64,000 nucleotides of DNA from NCBI GenBank assembly GCA_020633205.1, contig JACKEB010000010.1, positions 1,178,001 to 1,242,000 on the forward strand, given 5' to 3'. A program made the position numbers and the translations under genes. The stretch comes from Polyangiaceae bacterium (GTDB lineage: Bacteria > Myxococcota_A > Polyangia > Polyangiales > Polyangiaceae). Below are positions 50,365-58,933 of the stretch, in pieces (within the stretch, counting starts at the first letter, position 1; each line of letters opens with the position of its first letter). The notes below the pieces were generated by a model. The model searched no databases and was not told where the DNA came from. It worked only from the letters and a program-made list of their open reading frames with translations.

Positions 50365-52344
50365 GTGACCGCGGAATCCGCAGCCACCGACGGCCGAGTG
50401 ATCCCTTCGGAGCTCGTCCCCGGTGTCAGCTACCTGCTCGAGCGCCAACTCGGCGAAGGCGGGATGGCGGTGGCTTACCTGGCGCGGCGCCAGTCCCCTT
50501 CAGGCTCGACGCCGGTAGTGCTCAAGGTGACCCGGCCAGAGACCATGCTGCGCGAAGGGCAGATGGCCCTCATGGCTTTCCGTAAGGAAGCGGTTGCGCT
50601 CGGGCGTCTCAATGAGCAGGTGCCACCGAACCCCTGCGTGGTGCGCCTGGTGGACACTGGGGAGCTCGTGCAGCAGATAGGCAAGCAACGCATCGAGGTG
50701 CCGTGGCTGGCCCTCGAGTACGTCCACGGCGGCGCCGAGGGCACCACGCTCTTCCAACGCATGAACTTCAGCCTCTCGGAGACCAACGCAGCCTTCGATG
50801 CCGGGCGCGCCGCGCGAGCCATTCAGTGTATCGCGAGCGGGCTCTCGGCGATTCACGAAGTCGGCGTCGTGCACCGTGACCTCAGCCCGAGCAACGTGCT
50901 CTGCTGCGGCTTCGGTGAGGCAGAGCTGTTCAAGATCGCCGACTTCGGCATCGCCCGCGCCGAGGGCGTGACGGCGACCTTCGGTGACATCGCGTTTGGT
51001 ACTCCCGGCTACTCCGCTCCGGAGCAGACCTTCGAGGATCCGCTTGGCATCGGGCCCTGGAGCGACGTGTTCAGCTTGGGCTCCATCGCCTTCTACATCC
51101 TCACCGGTGAAGACTACTTCCCCGTGAAGAGCGCGACGGACTGCTTGCTCCTGGCGCGGGGTACGGACACTCGCAAGAAGCTGCAGGATTGCCCCGGCCT
51201 CTGCGAGGAGCTGAAGAGCGACCCCAAGACCTGCCAGGCCATTGATGAGTTGATCCGCGAGGCAACGCAGGTGCGCGGCAACCTGCGCCCCCAACGCGCA
51301 GCGGCGTTCGCGACGATGCTCGTGCCCTGGCTCAGCGCACGTGCTCTCAGCTCACGCAGCCACGTCAAGCGCGTGGAGAGCGTGATGAGCTTGCGCAGCC
51401 GTCTCTCTCCGCGTCACTGGGCGTGGTCGATGCGCCACCCCACGGGGGACAACCGCGTGATCCGCAGCGCAGCTTGGGCCGGCGACGGGCAGTGCCTCGT
51501 CTCCACCTCCGCAGGCCTTGAGTTCTGGAACGGCGAAGCGTGGGTGGGCGCCCCGGGTACGCTGGAAGTCAGCGCTCCCAATGCGCGCTTGGTGCATCGC
51601 TTGGGCCCTGGTGAGTGGCTGCTCGCCGACGATCACTCGCGGCTCGCCGTGTACTCGTCCCTCGAGCGTCCGCGTCCCATCGCCTCCCCCCGTGTCCCGT
51701 GTGAGCCCATTGCCGGCAGCGGTGATCCCGATGACTTGTTCGTGCTCGTCGGCTTGACGCAAGAAGGTCCAGTGCTCCAGGCCTGCTCCGCCGGCCGCTG
51801 GCTGAAGCCGATTCAGGTGCCGGCGCGCTATGTCGCTTCTTGCTCCCGCGTGAGCGATGAGGAGTGGCTGGTCGCGGGTCGCTCCCACGCGGGCTCGCCT
51901 TATTTGGGAGTGTTTCGTCCCCTGCTCTGGGAACTCGAGAACATCGACACACCCCCGGGCCGTGCCCTGGTTTGCCTGACCGGCTCCCAAGAGCGGAATA
52001 TCGGCGTTGCCGCAGGGAGCACGGGCCTGATCATGACGCACCGACCGGGTCGCCGCGCGGAAGTGACGACGCTGCCCGGTGCGCCGGATATCTCGAGCGT
52101 CGCCCTCGACGTCCTGGGTCGCGAGTGGGCGGCTTCCCTCGGGCGACTCTGGGTGCGCGATCTGGCGGACTCGGCGACGGGGGATCAGGATCCGTTCGAA
52201 GTCGGTTGGGAAGACGCGAACCTAGGGTCGCCATTCGTGAGCCTCTACGCTGACGCCGGCATGTTGATGGCGCTGACCGTCGACGGCGCCATCGTGGAAG
52301 GGCGCTCCTTCAGCACGGCGGTGACCAAACGTTCTTCTGGCTGA
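50365..52344 (+). CDS. Ser/Thr protein kinase with beta-propeller-like C-terminus
   Basis: The 659-residue protein starts with GTG 50365. The kinase domain has GEGGMAVAYLA (30-40), Lys54 (VVLKVT), HRDLSPSN at 170-177, DFG at 193-195 and GTPGYSAPEQ. No membrane helix is visible, so it is cytoplasmic. The C-terminal 300 residues form repeats with a Trp/Gly pattern (AWAGDGQCLVSTSAGLEFW, WLLADDHSRLAVYSS, NIGVAAGSTGLIMTH, ASLGRLWVRDL), likely a propeller for protein binding. It follows hypE by only 30 bp, so it may be read from the hydrogenase operon. Confidence 0.88.
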   Translation: MTAESAATDGRVIPSELVPGVSYLLERQLGEGGMAVAYLARRQSPSGSTPVVLKVTRPETMLREGQMALMAFRKEAVALGRLNEQVPPNPCVVRLVDTGELVQQIGKQRIEVPWLALEYVHGGAEGTTLFQRMNFSLSETNAAFDAGRAARAIQCIASGLSAIHEVGVVHRDLSPSNVLCCGFGEAELFKIADFGIARAEGVTATFGDIAFGTPGYSAPEQTFEDPLGIGPWSDVFSLGSIAFYILTGEDYFPVKSATDCLLLARGTDTRKKLQDCPGLCEELKSDPKTCQAIDELIREATQVRGNLRPQRAAAFATMLVPWLSARALSSRSHVKRVESVMSLRSRLSPRHWAWSMRHPTGDNRVIRSAAWAGDGQCLVSTSAGLEFWNGEAWVGAPGTLEVSAPNARLVHRLGPGEWLLADDHSRLAVYSSLERPRPIASPRVPCEPIAGSGDPDDLFVLVGLTQEGPVLQACSAGRWLKPIQVPARYVASCSRVSDEEWLVAGRSHAGSPYLGVFRPLLWELENIDTPPGRALVCLTGSQERNIGVAAGSTGLIMTHRPGRRAEVTTLPGAPDISSVALDVLGREWAASLGRLWVRDLADSATGDQDPFEVGWEDANLGSPFVSLYADAGMLMALTVDGAIVEGRSFSTAVTKRSSG

Positions 52345-52347
52345 GCG

Positions 52348-52367
52348 TTTGTTGGGGTGAGGCGCGC
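52348..52367 (+). repeat. Copy of dispersed G-rich motif between convergent genes
   Basis: GTTTGTTGGGGTGAGGCGCG lies directly after the kinase stop (52344) and touches the end of the convergent GMC oxidoreductase gene at 52367. No hairpin terminator is seen in the short gap. Confidence 0.45.
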
Positions 52368-53905
52368 TAGATCACACCTTCCCTCAACCACTCACCAAAG
52401 CGTTCCCCGATCATCAACGTAGGGAAATTCGTGTTGGATGAAGGCACCGTGGGCATCAAGCTAGCGTCCGCGACGAACACCCCGTCCACCCCTCGCAAGC
52501 GCCCGTATTGATCCGTAGCCGCGGAAGCGTCCCCTTCACGGCCCATCGGGACGGTTCCGCACGGATGATAGCCACTACCGGTGCTGATCGGCAGCCAGTC
52601 GGAGAGCTTCTGCGGATCCCGTAGCACGCGTTCCGAGGGCCAGAAGTAGTGGATCATGTCCTTCATCGGCGAGCCGGAGACCACCATCCACCCGAGCTGA
52701 AGCGCTTCCACAGCGCGCTTGCGATCTTCGCCGTCCTCCAGCAGCTTGGAGTCGATGCGCGGCTTCTCCAGCGGATCCGTGCTCGAGAAGATCAAGCGCC
52801 CGCTGCCTCGGGGCTTGCCGATGCACGTCATCATCGTCACCACCGGTGCGCTGAAAGCGGGAAACGGAATGAAGCTCCCGGGCTGCAGCTGCATGTCGTT
52901 GGGGCACGGGCTGCCCTTCGACGTGAAGCGCATCGTGGTCTGAATCAGCGGGTGCTGGATGCTCGAGAAGTCGTAACGCGGTGCGAACACCAGCGCAGCG
53001 CCTGGATGGTCCAGGAGCCGTTTGTTGACCCCTGGCACTCGGCTCACCTCAGCTACCCCGAGGCGCGCCAGCTGGTCTTCCGGCCCGACCCCGGAGCGCA
53101 GCAAGATCGCCGGAGTGAGCAGCGAGCCGGCGCACAGCAGCACCTGCTTACAGCGGACCACATGCGTTTCCCCGTGGTACTGCACTTCCACTCCGGTCAG
53201 GCGCTTGTTCTCGAACTGCAAGCGCAACACCAGCGCGTCGCCGCAAACCGTCAGGTTCGGCCGCGCCCGCACCTCTCGGGTGAGGTAACAGGTCGCGGCG
53301 TTCTGGCGCACCCCGTCGATCTTGTTCATGACGTGGGGTCCGTAGCCGGTAGAGAGCGGACTGTTGTGATCTTCGCAGCGAGGAAAGCCGAGCTCCGCGC
53401 AGCACTCCATGAACGCGGCCTGCCACGGCACCAGCTCGGCCTCGGTATGGCGACGCACCTTGATCGGCCCGCTCTGCCCGTGCCACTCGTCATCGATGTC
53501 GAGGTCGGTCTCGATGCGCTTGAAGGCGGGCAGGCAGCGCTCGAAGCTCCACTCCGGCAGGCCGAAGCTCGCCCACTCGTCGTAGTCATAGGGTTGGCCC
53601 CTGAGCGCGATGCAAGTATTCACCGCGCTCGATCCCCCGACCACTTTGCCTCGAGGAAACGGGAACGTGCGTTGCCCCTTGAGCGGCAGGTGACGATAGC
53701 CCCAGTCGTGGTCGTGTATCGAGTTTTCTAGACCGTTCGCCAGATCCGCGGGCAGCGCTTCCGGCTCAGGCCCGTAGTCCGGGCCAGCCTCGAGCAACAA
53801 CACCTGGCGCGCGGTGTTCTCCGTCGCGCGCGCCGCAATCACCGCTCCCGCGGACCCCGCGCCGATCACCACGATGTCCGCCGTGCTGGGTAAGGCGGCG
53901 CTCAT
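52367..53905 (-). CDS. GMC-family FAD oxidoreductase
   Basis: The 512-residue protein begins STADIVVIGAGSAGAVIAAR, the FAD-binding Rossmann motif, then GKVVGGSSAVNTCIALRGQP, LLCAGSLLTPAILLRSGVG (GMC signature 2) and the catalytic end GYHPCGTVPMG and PSSNTNFPTLMIGERFGEWL, with the His and Asn pair of the family. It oxidises an alcohol; choline or long-chain alcohols are possible but not shown. It is divergent from a fatty-acid activation gene, which suggests lipid or alcohol metabolism. Confidence 0.9.
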   Translation of the reverse strand: MSAALPSTADIVVIGAGSAGAVIAARATENTARQVLLLEAGPDYGPEPEALPADLANGLENSIHDHDWGYRHLPLKGQRTFPFPRGKVVGGSSAVNTCIALRGQPYDYDEWASFGLPEWSFERCLPAFKRIETDLDIDDEWHGQSGPIKVRRHTEAELVPWQAAFMECCAELGFPRCEDHNSPLSTGYGPHVMNKIDGVRQNAATCYLTREVRARPNLTVCGDALVLRLQFENKRLTGVEVQYHGETHVVRCKQVLLCAGSLLTPAILLRSGVGPEDQLARLGVAEVSRVPGVNKRLLDHPGAALVFAPRYDFSSIQHPLIQTTMRFTSKGSPCPNDMQLQPGSFIPFPAFSAPVVTMMTCIGKPRGSGRLIFSSTDPLEKPRIDSKLLEDGEDRKRAVEALQLGWMVVSGSPMKDMIHYFWPSERVLRDPQKLSDWLPISTGSGYHPCGTVPMGREGDASAATDQYGRLRGVDGVFVADASLMPTVPSSNTNFPTLMIGERFGEWLREGVI

Positions 53906-54258
53906 CGAGCCACCCCTTGCCCGCGCCGATTCAGCTTCTTCACTCGGGCTTTATAAGAACCGCACCTCCCACGCCGCAACTCCACAAACGGCGGGCACCA
54001 TTCCCGGCAGTAAACGCCGCGGCTACCGCGCACACAGCGCACGTCCGAACTGAATGGCGCGTTCAGAGCAAAGCCGGACGGAACGCTGTGTCAGTTGTTG
54101 AGAAGCCCGGCGCCGACATGCCGCGAGCGCCACCGGAGCGCTCCTCTCCCCCCGATCCTTCGCCCGAACCGCAGAGAAACAGCTGGTTTCCGCTGTGTAC
54201 CGCGGTTGTCATGAGGAAGTTTCACGCCTATCCTCGGCGGGCTCACGCTGGAGGATTG
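53906..54258. other. Divergent intergenic region, 353 bp
   Basis: It separates the GMC oxidoreductase and acyl-CoA synthetase starts and should contain both promoters. TTTATAAGAA at 53951 is the AT-richest patch. A copy of the G-rich motif (minus strand) is at 54138-54153. The synthetase frame is open across all of it but the composition is not protein-like. Confidence 0.5.
54138..54153 (-). repeat. Copy of dispersed G-rich motif
   Basis: On the minus strand this reads GGGGGGAGAGGAGCGC. It lies about 105 bp upstream of the acyl-CoA synthetase start at 54259. Confidence 0.45.
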
Positions 54259-56031
54259 ATGGGACTGAAGCAGCGCCTGCGCTCGACCTGGATCGACTTG
54301 GAAGCCACCGGCCGACTCGTGCCGCACCTCTACCGGGTGCTGCCCGGAAGCCACTGGCACATCGCGCGCATCATCGCGAAGAACGCCGAGCGCATCGGCA
54401 ACCACACGGCGCTGCGTTACCTCGACGAGAGCTACACCTGGCAAGAGTTCGAAGATCGCGTGGCTCGCTACGCGGGCTACTTGCGCCGCAAGGGCATCAA
54501 GCAGGGCGACGTCGTCACCTTGATGATGGACAACCGACCTGACTTTCTCTTCATCGAGGGAGCCGTGTGTCGCCTCGGCGCCATTTCCGCGCTGATCAAC
54601 ACGAACCTAACGGACCACGCGCTGGTGCACGCCGTGAACATCGGCAAGCCGAAGCTGGTGATTGCGGGCAGTGAACACGCGGACAAGCTGCGCGCGGTGG
54701 TGGATGAGCTGTGTGTCCTCGAGAGCGAGGTCATCTTGCAGCTCGAGCACGAGTCGGATGATCCCCACGGATTCAAGTCGCTGAACGCCGATCTGAAGAA
54801 GTCGATTCAGGTACGCGACAACGCCAAGACCAAGCCCGATGACGGCATGTGCTACATCTACACCTCCGGCACGACGGGCCTGCCGAAGGCCGCAATCGTC
54901 ACGCACAAGCGCTTCTTGCTGGCGGCGCACCTATTCGGTCGCTCGATCCACGACGCAGCGCCAGACGACGTGATCTACGCCACGCTGCCGCTCTACCACT
55001 CGAACGCGCAGTGGGCTGGTTTCGGGGCGAGTGTGGCCTCAGGCGGAACCCTCGCGCTGCGTCGCAAGTTCAGCGCGAGCCATTTCTGGGAAGACGTGCG
55101 GAAGTACGGCGCTACCCACTTCATCTACATCGGTGAGCTCTGCCGCTACCTCCTCAATCAGCCGCCGTCGAATCGCGATCGGGATCACCAGCTGCGCGGC
55201 GGAACCGGAAACGGCCTGCGTCCCGACATCTGGGACGAGTTCTGCGGCCGCTTTGGTGTGCCCCTGATGCGCGAGTTCTACGGTGCCACCGAAGGCAACG
55301 CGCCGATGTTCAACATCGAAGGGCGCGCCGGCATGGTGGGGAGGCTCCGCCCGGGGCAAATCATCGTGAAGTGTGATCTGTCGACGGGCGACGTGATCCG
55401 CAACGCCCAGGGGCTCTGCGACGAGGTGAAGCCAGGAGGCACTGGGCTCTTCCTCGGCAAGATCAACGCCGTCACCCGCTTCGATGGCTACGTGGACAGC
55501 AGCGCCACCCAGAAGAAGGTGATCGAAAACGTGGTGAAGCAAGGCGACACCTACTTCAACTCCGGTGATTTGCTCACCCTGCACGAAGACGGCTGGGTCG
55601 CGTTCGCGGATCGCGTGGGCGATACCTTCCGCTGGAAGGGTGAAAACGTCTCGACCAACGAAGTGGCCGAGGTGCTCAACGGCGCGCCTGGTGTGCTCGA
55701 AAGTAATGTGTACGGCGTGCAGGTTGCGGGTACGGACGGTCGCGCGGGCATGGCCAGCTTGAACACCGACGGGCAGTTCGACCTCAGCGCGTTCGCTGAG
55801 TTCGTGATCGATAAACTTCCCGGCTATCAGCGCCCGTACTTCATCCGCGTCCAAGACGGCATGCGCATCACGGGTACCTTCAAGCACCAGAAGGTGGACT
55901 ACCGCAAGGAGGGCTACGACCCCTCCAAGGTGAACGGCGACGCGCTCTACTACCTCGACGGTGAGCGCTACGTGCCCATCGACGACAGCCTACACCAGAA
56001 GCTACTGAGCGGCGAAGTCACCCCGCGCTGA
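54259..56031 (+). CDS. FATP/very-long-chain acyl-CoA synthetase
   Basis: The 590-residue ANL-superfamily enzyme starts at ATG 54259 just after GGAGG, which settles the start against the much longer open frame. The N-terminus (MGLKQRLRSTWIDLEATGRL) and NHTALRYLDESYTWQEFEDR fit FATP-type proteins. The AMP-binding motif is YIYTSGTTGLPKAAIVTHKR, followed by FYGATEGN and SGDLLTLHEDGWVAFADRVGDTFRWKGENVST. It activates long-chain fatty acids to acyl-CoA at the inner membrane, perhaps coupled to uptake. Confidence 0.92.
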   Translation: MGLKQRLRSTWIDLEATGRLVPHLYRVLPGSHWHIARIIAKNAERIGNHTALRYLDESYTWQEFEDRVARYAGYLRRKGIKQGDVVTLMMDNRPDFLFIEGAVCRLGAISALINTNLTDHALVHAVNIGKPKLVIAGSEHADKLRAVVDELCVLESEVILQLEHESDDPHGFKSLNADLKKSIQVRDNAKTKPDDGMCYIYTSGTTGLPKAAIVTHKRFLLAAHLFGRSIHDAAPDDVIYATLPLYHSNAQWAGFGASVASGGTLALRRKFSASHFWEDVRKYGATHFIYIGELCRYLLNQPPSNRDRDHQLRGGTGNGLRPDIWDEFCGRFGVPLMREFYGATEGNAPMFNIEGRAGMVGRLRPGQIIVKCDLSTGDVIRNAQGLCDEVKPGGTGLFLGKINAVTRFDGYVDSSATQKKVIENVVKQGDTYFNSGDLLTLHEDGWVAFADRVGDTFRWKGENVSTNEVAEVLNGAPGVLESNVYGVQVAGTDGRAGMASLNTDGQFDLSAFAEFVIDKLPGYQRPYFIRVQDGMRITGTFKHQKVDYRKEGYDPSKVNGDALYYLDGERYVPIDDSLHQKLLSGEVTPR

Positions 56032-56077
56032 GCTTGCCACGAAACACGTCCCGACGAGAGCTGTTTCCCCGAGGCAA

Positions 56078-56521
56078 TCAAGCTTGGGGGACGGTCTCTG
56101 GAGCGAGCAGCACCTCCAGCACGTTCGGAGGCAGGCGCCGCGGGCGATGAGTGTCGTCGACGCAGGCGAGCACTGTCTCTCCAGTGCAAACCAACTCCTC
56201 AGCGTTGAAAATGCGGTAGCCGAAGCCAACCTTCACACGCGTGATGAGGGAGACACGCGCCTCGACGACTAGCTCATCATCGAAGTGTGCCGTGCGCTTG
56301 TAGTCGAGGTGGGCCGAAATCACCGGCAGGTGTACGCCTTCGCGCTCTGCCCACTGGGCGTAGCTGACGCCTCGGCGACGCAGGTACTCGACGCGCGCCG
56401 CCTCGAAGTACACGAGGTAGTTCGCGTGGTGCACGATCGCCATCAGATCCGTTTCGCAGAAGCGGACGCGCAGCGGATAGCGAGAGACGGCGTGCTCAGG
56501 AATGTCGACTAGGTTGGGCAC
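56078..56521 (-). CDS. Acyl-CoA thioesterase, 4-hydroxybenzoyl-CoA (YbgC/FadM-like) family
   Basis: The 147-residue hotdog-fold protein has RFCETDLMAIVHHANYLVYF with the catalytic Asp25 region, FEAARVEYLRRRGVSYAQW and RVKVGFGYRIFNAEELVCTG. It hydrolyses acyl-CoA thioesters; substrate chain length is unknown. The start is GTG 56521. It is the last of a minus-strand group fpg - crcB - thioesterase and converges with the acyl-CoA synthetase gene, with 46 bp between the stops. Confidence 0.88.
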   Translation of the reverse strand: MPNLVDIPEHAVSRYPLRVRFCETDLMAIVHHANYLVYFEAARVEYLRRRGVSYAQWAEREGVHLPVISAHLDYKRTAHFDDELVVEARVSLITRVKVGFGYRIFNAEELVCTGETVLACVDDTHRPRRLPPNVLEVLLAPETVPQA

Positions 56522-56572
56522 GGCGGGAGCATGTCAGAAGCGCGCGCCCCGGGGCAGCGAAAGCAGGCGACC

Positions 56573-56959
56573 TCAAGCTCCTGCGACCCAACGCCCGAGG
56601 CCGAGACCAGCCACGATAGCTACGAAGCCGACGCCGTTCTGCAGCAACATCGAGAACAGTCCGCCACCAAACTGACCATCACGCAGCATCTGCACCGTCT
56701 CGAACGCATAGGTGGAGAAGGTCGTGAACGCGCCCATGAAGCCGGTGAGCAGGATCAGGCGCGCCGCAGCGGAGCCCGGCATGCGTGGCTCGGTCACCGC
56801 CCACACGACACCGAAGAGCAACGACCCAAGCACGTTCACGCTGATGGTAGCCCAGGGCAGCCGCGTTCCGAACCAGTGACTCACGACCAGCCCCAGGGAC
56901 CAGCGGGCTAGCGCGCCCAAGCTCCCGCCCAGCGCAACCAGAGCCACGTTTTTCAACAT
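56573..56959 (-). CDS. crcB: Fluoride ion channel CrcB/Fluc
   Basis: The 128-residue protein with four membrane helices has GGSLGALARWSLG, TISVNVLGSLLFGVVW and TGFMGAFTTFSTYAFE, the pore Asn/Phe and TFST motifs of Fluc fluoride exporters. A single gene means a homodimer with dual topology. It begins 25 bp after the glycosylase stop, leaving no room for its own fluoride riboswitch. Confidence 0.95.
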   Translation of the reverse strand: MLKNVALVALGGSLGALARWSLGLVVSHWFGTRLPWATISVNVLGSLLFGVVWAVTEPRMPGSAAARLILLTGFMGAFTTFSTYAFETVQMLRDGQFGGGLFSMLLQNGVGFVAIVAGLGLGRWVAGA

Positions 56960-56984
56960 GCGACGCTGCGGTCATACCACAAAC

Positions 56985-58073
56985 TCACGCGGGGCCAGGC
57001 TTCTGCGCGGCTTTCTTGGCAGGTCGCGTCGTGGCCTTCTTCGCTACTTTTTTCGGCACCTTGGTCGATCCGCCCGCCGCAGCTTGGGTCCGCGAAGACG
57101 CGCGCGCTCTGGTCTTCGGCGACGCTGGCTTCGGCGGCGGTGGCTTCGGCGGCGCTGGCTCGCGCTGCTTGGCGATCTCTTCCTGACGATCTTCCAGCTC
57201 GTCGATACTGCGGGGCCAGTCGGCCTTGAGCAGCCGTGAGAGGCTGCGATCCGCCAGGAGCTTTCCAGCAGTCTGACAGCGCGGGCAGTAGTTCACCTCG
57301 TTGTCGGCGTGGCGGATGCGTTGCACCGCCGTACCGCAGACCGGACACGGCTCCTTGTAGCGCCCGTGCACAGCCATTTCCTTACGGAATGCAGTCACCT
57401 TTTCAGGGAAGCCGTCCCCGACCTCATCGCGCAAGCGCTGGGTCCAGAGCTCCAGAGTGGAGCGAACCGCCCCGTACAGCTCTTCAATCTGCTCGGGCTT
57501 GAGCAGCCCGGTGCGCTGCACGGGGGATAGCTGAGCGTGAAACAGGATCTCATCGGAGTAGGCGTTGCCGATGCCGCTGAAGATCCGTGGGTCAGTCAAC
57601 GCTCGCTTCAGGGTTCGATTCTCTCTGGTTAGTGCCTCGCGGAACTGGTCGAGGCTGATTTCCAGGGGTTCGACACCTCCACGATCGTGGGCCCTCAGCG
57701 CCTCCTCGCCGCGCACGACGTGCAGGCTCGCGCGCTTCTTGGTCCCTGCTTCTGTCAGCGTCAGCGTGCCGTGTTCGAAGTCGAACGCCGCGAGCCCAAG
57801 CTTCTTTTGGATCGGAGCTCCTCGGGGGCCCCAGCGCAGTCGACCTGCGATCATCAGGTGCAACACGAGCCACAGATCGCCTTCGAACTGCCACACGATG
57901 CGCTTGCCAAGCCGTCGAAACCCGACCACCCGCTTCCCGACGAGCTCCCGGGTGGGTGGGTCGAAGGTGCGCACCAAGAAGGGACTCGGGCAGCGAAATC
58001 CCTTCAGCTCTCGCCCCGTCAGGAGCGCACTCATCCGCTCGATGTAGACCGATACGTCGGGCAGTTCGGGCAC
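56985..58073 (-). CDS. Formamidopyrimidine-DNA glycosylase (Fpg/Nei family) with basic C-terminal tail
   Basis: The start is GTG 58073, giving PELPDVSVYIE at the N-terminus, with the catalytic Pro and Glu of the family exposed once Met is removed; the 36 codons upstream to 58181 are not Fpg-like. Further motifs are MIAGRLRWG, the helix-two-turn-helix IFSGIGNAYSDEILFHAQLSP and a zinc finger CPVC ... CPRC at about 237-258. The core ends near 262; a further 100 residues are Lys/Ala/Pro-rich (KKVAKKATTRPAKKAAQKPG) like histone-H1-type tails. It removes oxidised bases from DNA; the tail probably adds non-specific DNA binding. Confidence 0.88.
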   Translation of the reverse strand: MPELPDVSVYIERMSALLTGRELKGFRCPSPFLVRTFDPPTRELVGKRVVGFRRLGKRIVWQFEGDLWLVLHLMIAGRLRWGPRGAPIQKKLGLAAFDFEHGTLTLTEAGTKKRASLHVVRGEEALRAHDRGGVEPLEISLDQFREALTRENRTLKRALTDPRIFSGIGNAYSDEILFHAQLSPVQRTGLLKPEQIEELYGAVRSTLELWTQRLRDEVGDGFPEKVTAFRKEMAVHGRYKEPCPVCGTAVQRIRHADNEVNYCPRCQTAGKLLADRSLSRLLKADWPRSIDELEDRQEEIAKQREPAPPKPPPPKPASPKTRARASSRTQAAAGGSTKVPKKVAKKATTRPAKKAAQKPGPA

Positions 58074-58192
58074 CCCTGCAGGGTCAGGAAAAACCCGCGC
58101 GTAATCAACTCCATAGCCCAGCACATCGGGCGCAAACTCCCGACTTTGTGAGAGATCCTCTCGGCGCTTGCCGCGTACCATGCAGCAACGGG

Positions 58193-58210
58193 TTTGGGGG
58201 AGAGGCGCCC
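58193..58210 (+). repeat. Copy of dispersed G-rich motif
   Basis: TTTGGGGGAGAGGCGCCC lies in the 280 bp between the divergent glycosylase (start 58073) and ECF sigma factor (start 58354). Confidence 0.5.
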
Positions 58211-58353
58211 TGGTCGGGCGGCGTCAGGCGCCCGCCGAGGTTCCTCCAAGTTTTTTGGTCACGAATCGGGGACACGCGGCCACCTGAAGATTGCTGGATT
58301 GGTTTGCGCTCCTGGGCGCGAAGCACGCAGCGCCGCGCGGTGAAGGACGACAC

Positions 58354-58926
58354 ATGACTTTAGAGGCACCAGTGCTGAGACCGGAGGCGACAGGCGTCGA
58401 TGCCGAAATCGAGAGCCACGTCCGGACAGGTCAACACCGACAGGCCCTACTGATGTGCACCAGGCACTACGCGCCAAGCATTGGCCGGCTGTGCATGGCG
58501 CTCCTGGGCTCCCAGAGCGAAGCCGAAGACGCAACTCAGGAGATCCTGATGGAGGCGCACTCGAGCTTCGGAACCTGGCGTGCGGAAGGCAGCCTCAAGG
58601 GCTGGCTCTTCACGATCGCGCGCCGGCGCTGCGCGAAGACGCTCGAGCGTCGCGGTCGCCGCGAAAATCGCTTGAGGTTGGTGCAGTCAGCCCCCGGCAC
58701 CGAGCACGCAGAAGACTGGATGCTGCGACGTGAGCGCGCACAGCGCGCTCGTAGCGCCATCGACACCATCCGCCCGAGTGAGCGCGAGGCGTTGCTTCTG
58801 CGCTTCGCGGGTGAACTGAGTTTCCGCGAGGTTGGAGAAGCCTGCGGCATCGACGAAGCGGCTGCCAGAAAGCGCGTCTCACGCGCCCTGGCACGCCTAC
58901 GCACCGTTATCGAAAGCAACGAGTGA
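58354..58926 (+). CDS. ECF-type RNA polymerase sigma factor
   Basis: The 190-residue protein starts at ATG 58354, after a GAAGGA site. Region 2 is visible in LLGSQSEAEDATQEILMEAHSSF and TWRAEGSLKGWLFTIARRRC, and region 4 in IRPSEREALLLRFAGELSFREVGEACGIDEAAARKRVSRALARLR. There is no extra C-terminal domain. It is followed after 7 bp by the large membrane protein, so the two are cotranscribed, which is the usual arrangement for sigma/anti-sigma pairs. Confidence 0.93.
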   Translation: MTLEAPVLRPEATGVDAEIESHVRTGQHRQALLMCTRHYAPSIGRLCMALLGSQSEAEDATQEILMEAHSSFGTWRAEGSLKGWLFTIARRRCAKTLERRGRRENRLRLVQSAPGTEHAEDWMLRRERAQRARSAIDTIRPSEREALLLRFAGELSFREVGEACGIDEAAARKRVSRALARLRTVIESNE

Positions 58927-58933
58927 GGCAGAC

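Noticed and set aside
53917..54258. N-terminal extension of the acyl-CoA synthetase
   Set aside because: The frame is open, but ATG 54259 has GGAGG just upstream and matches the family N-terminus; the extension is Pro/Arg-rich.
56960..56984. Fluoride riboswitch before crcB
   Set aside because: Only 25 bp separate crcB from the glycosylase stop, too little for the known aptamer; none was seen before the glycosylase gene either.
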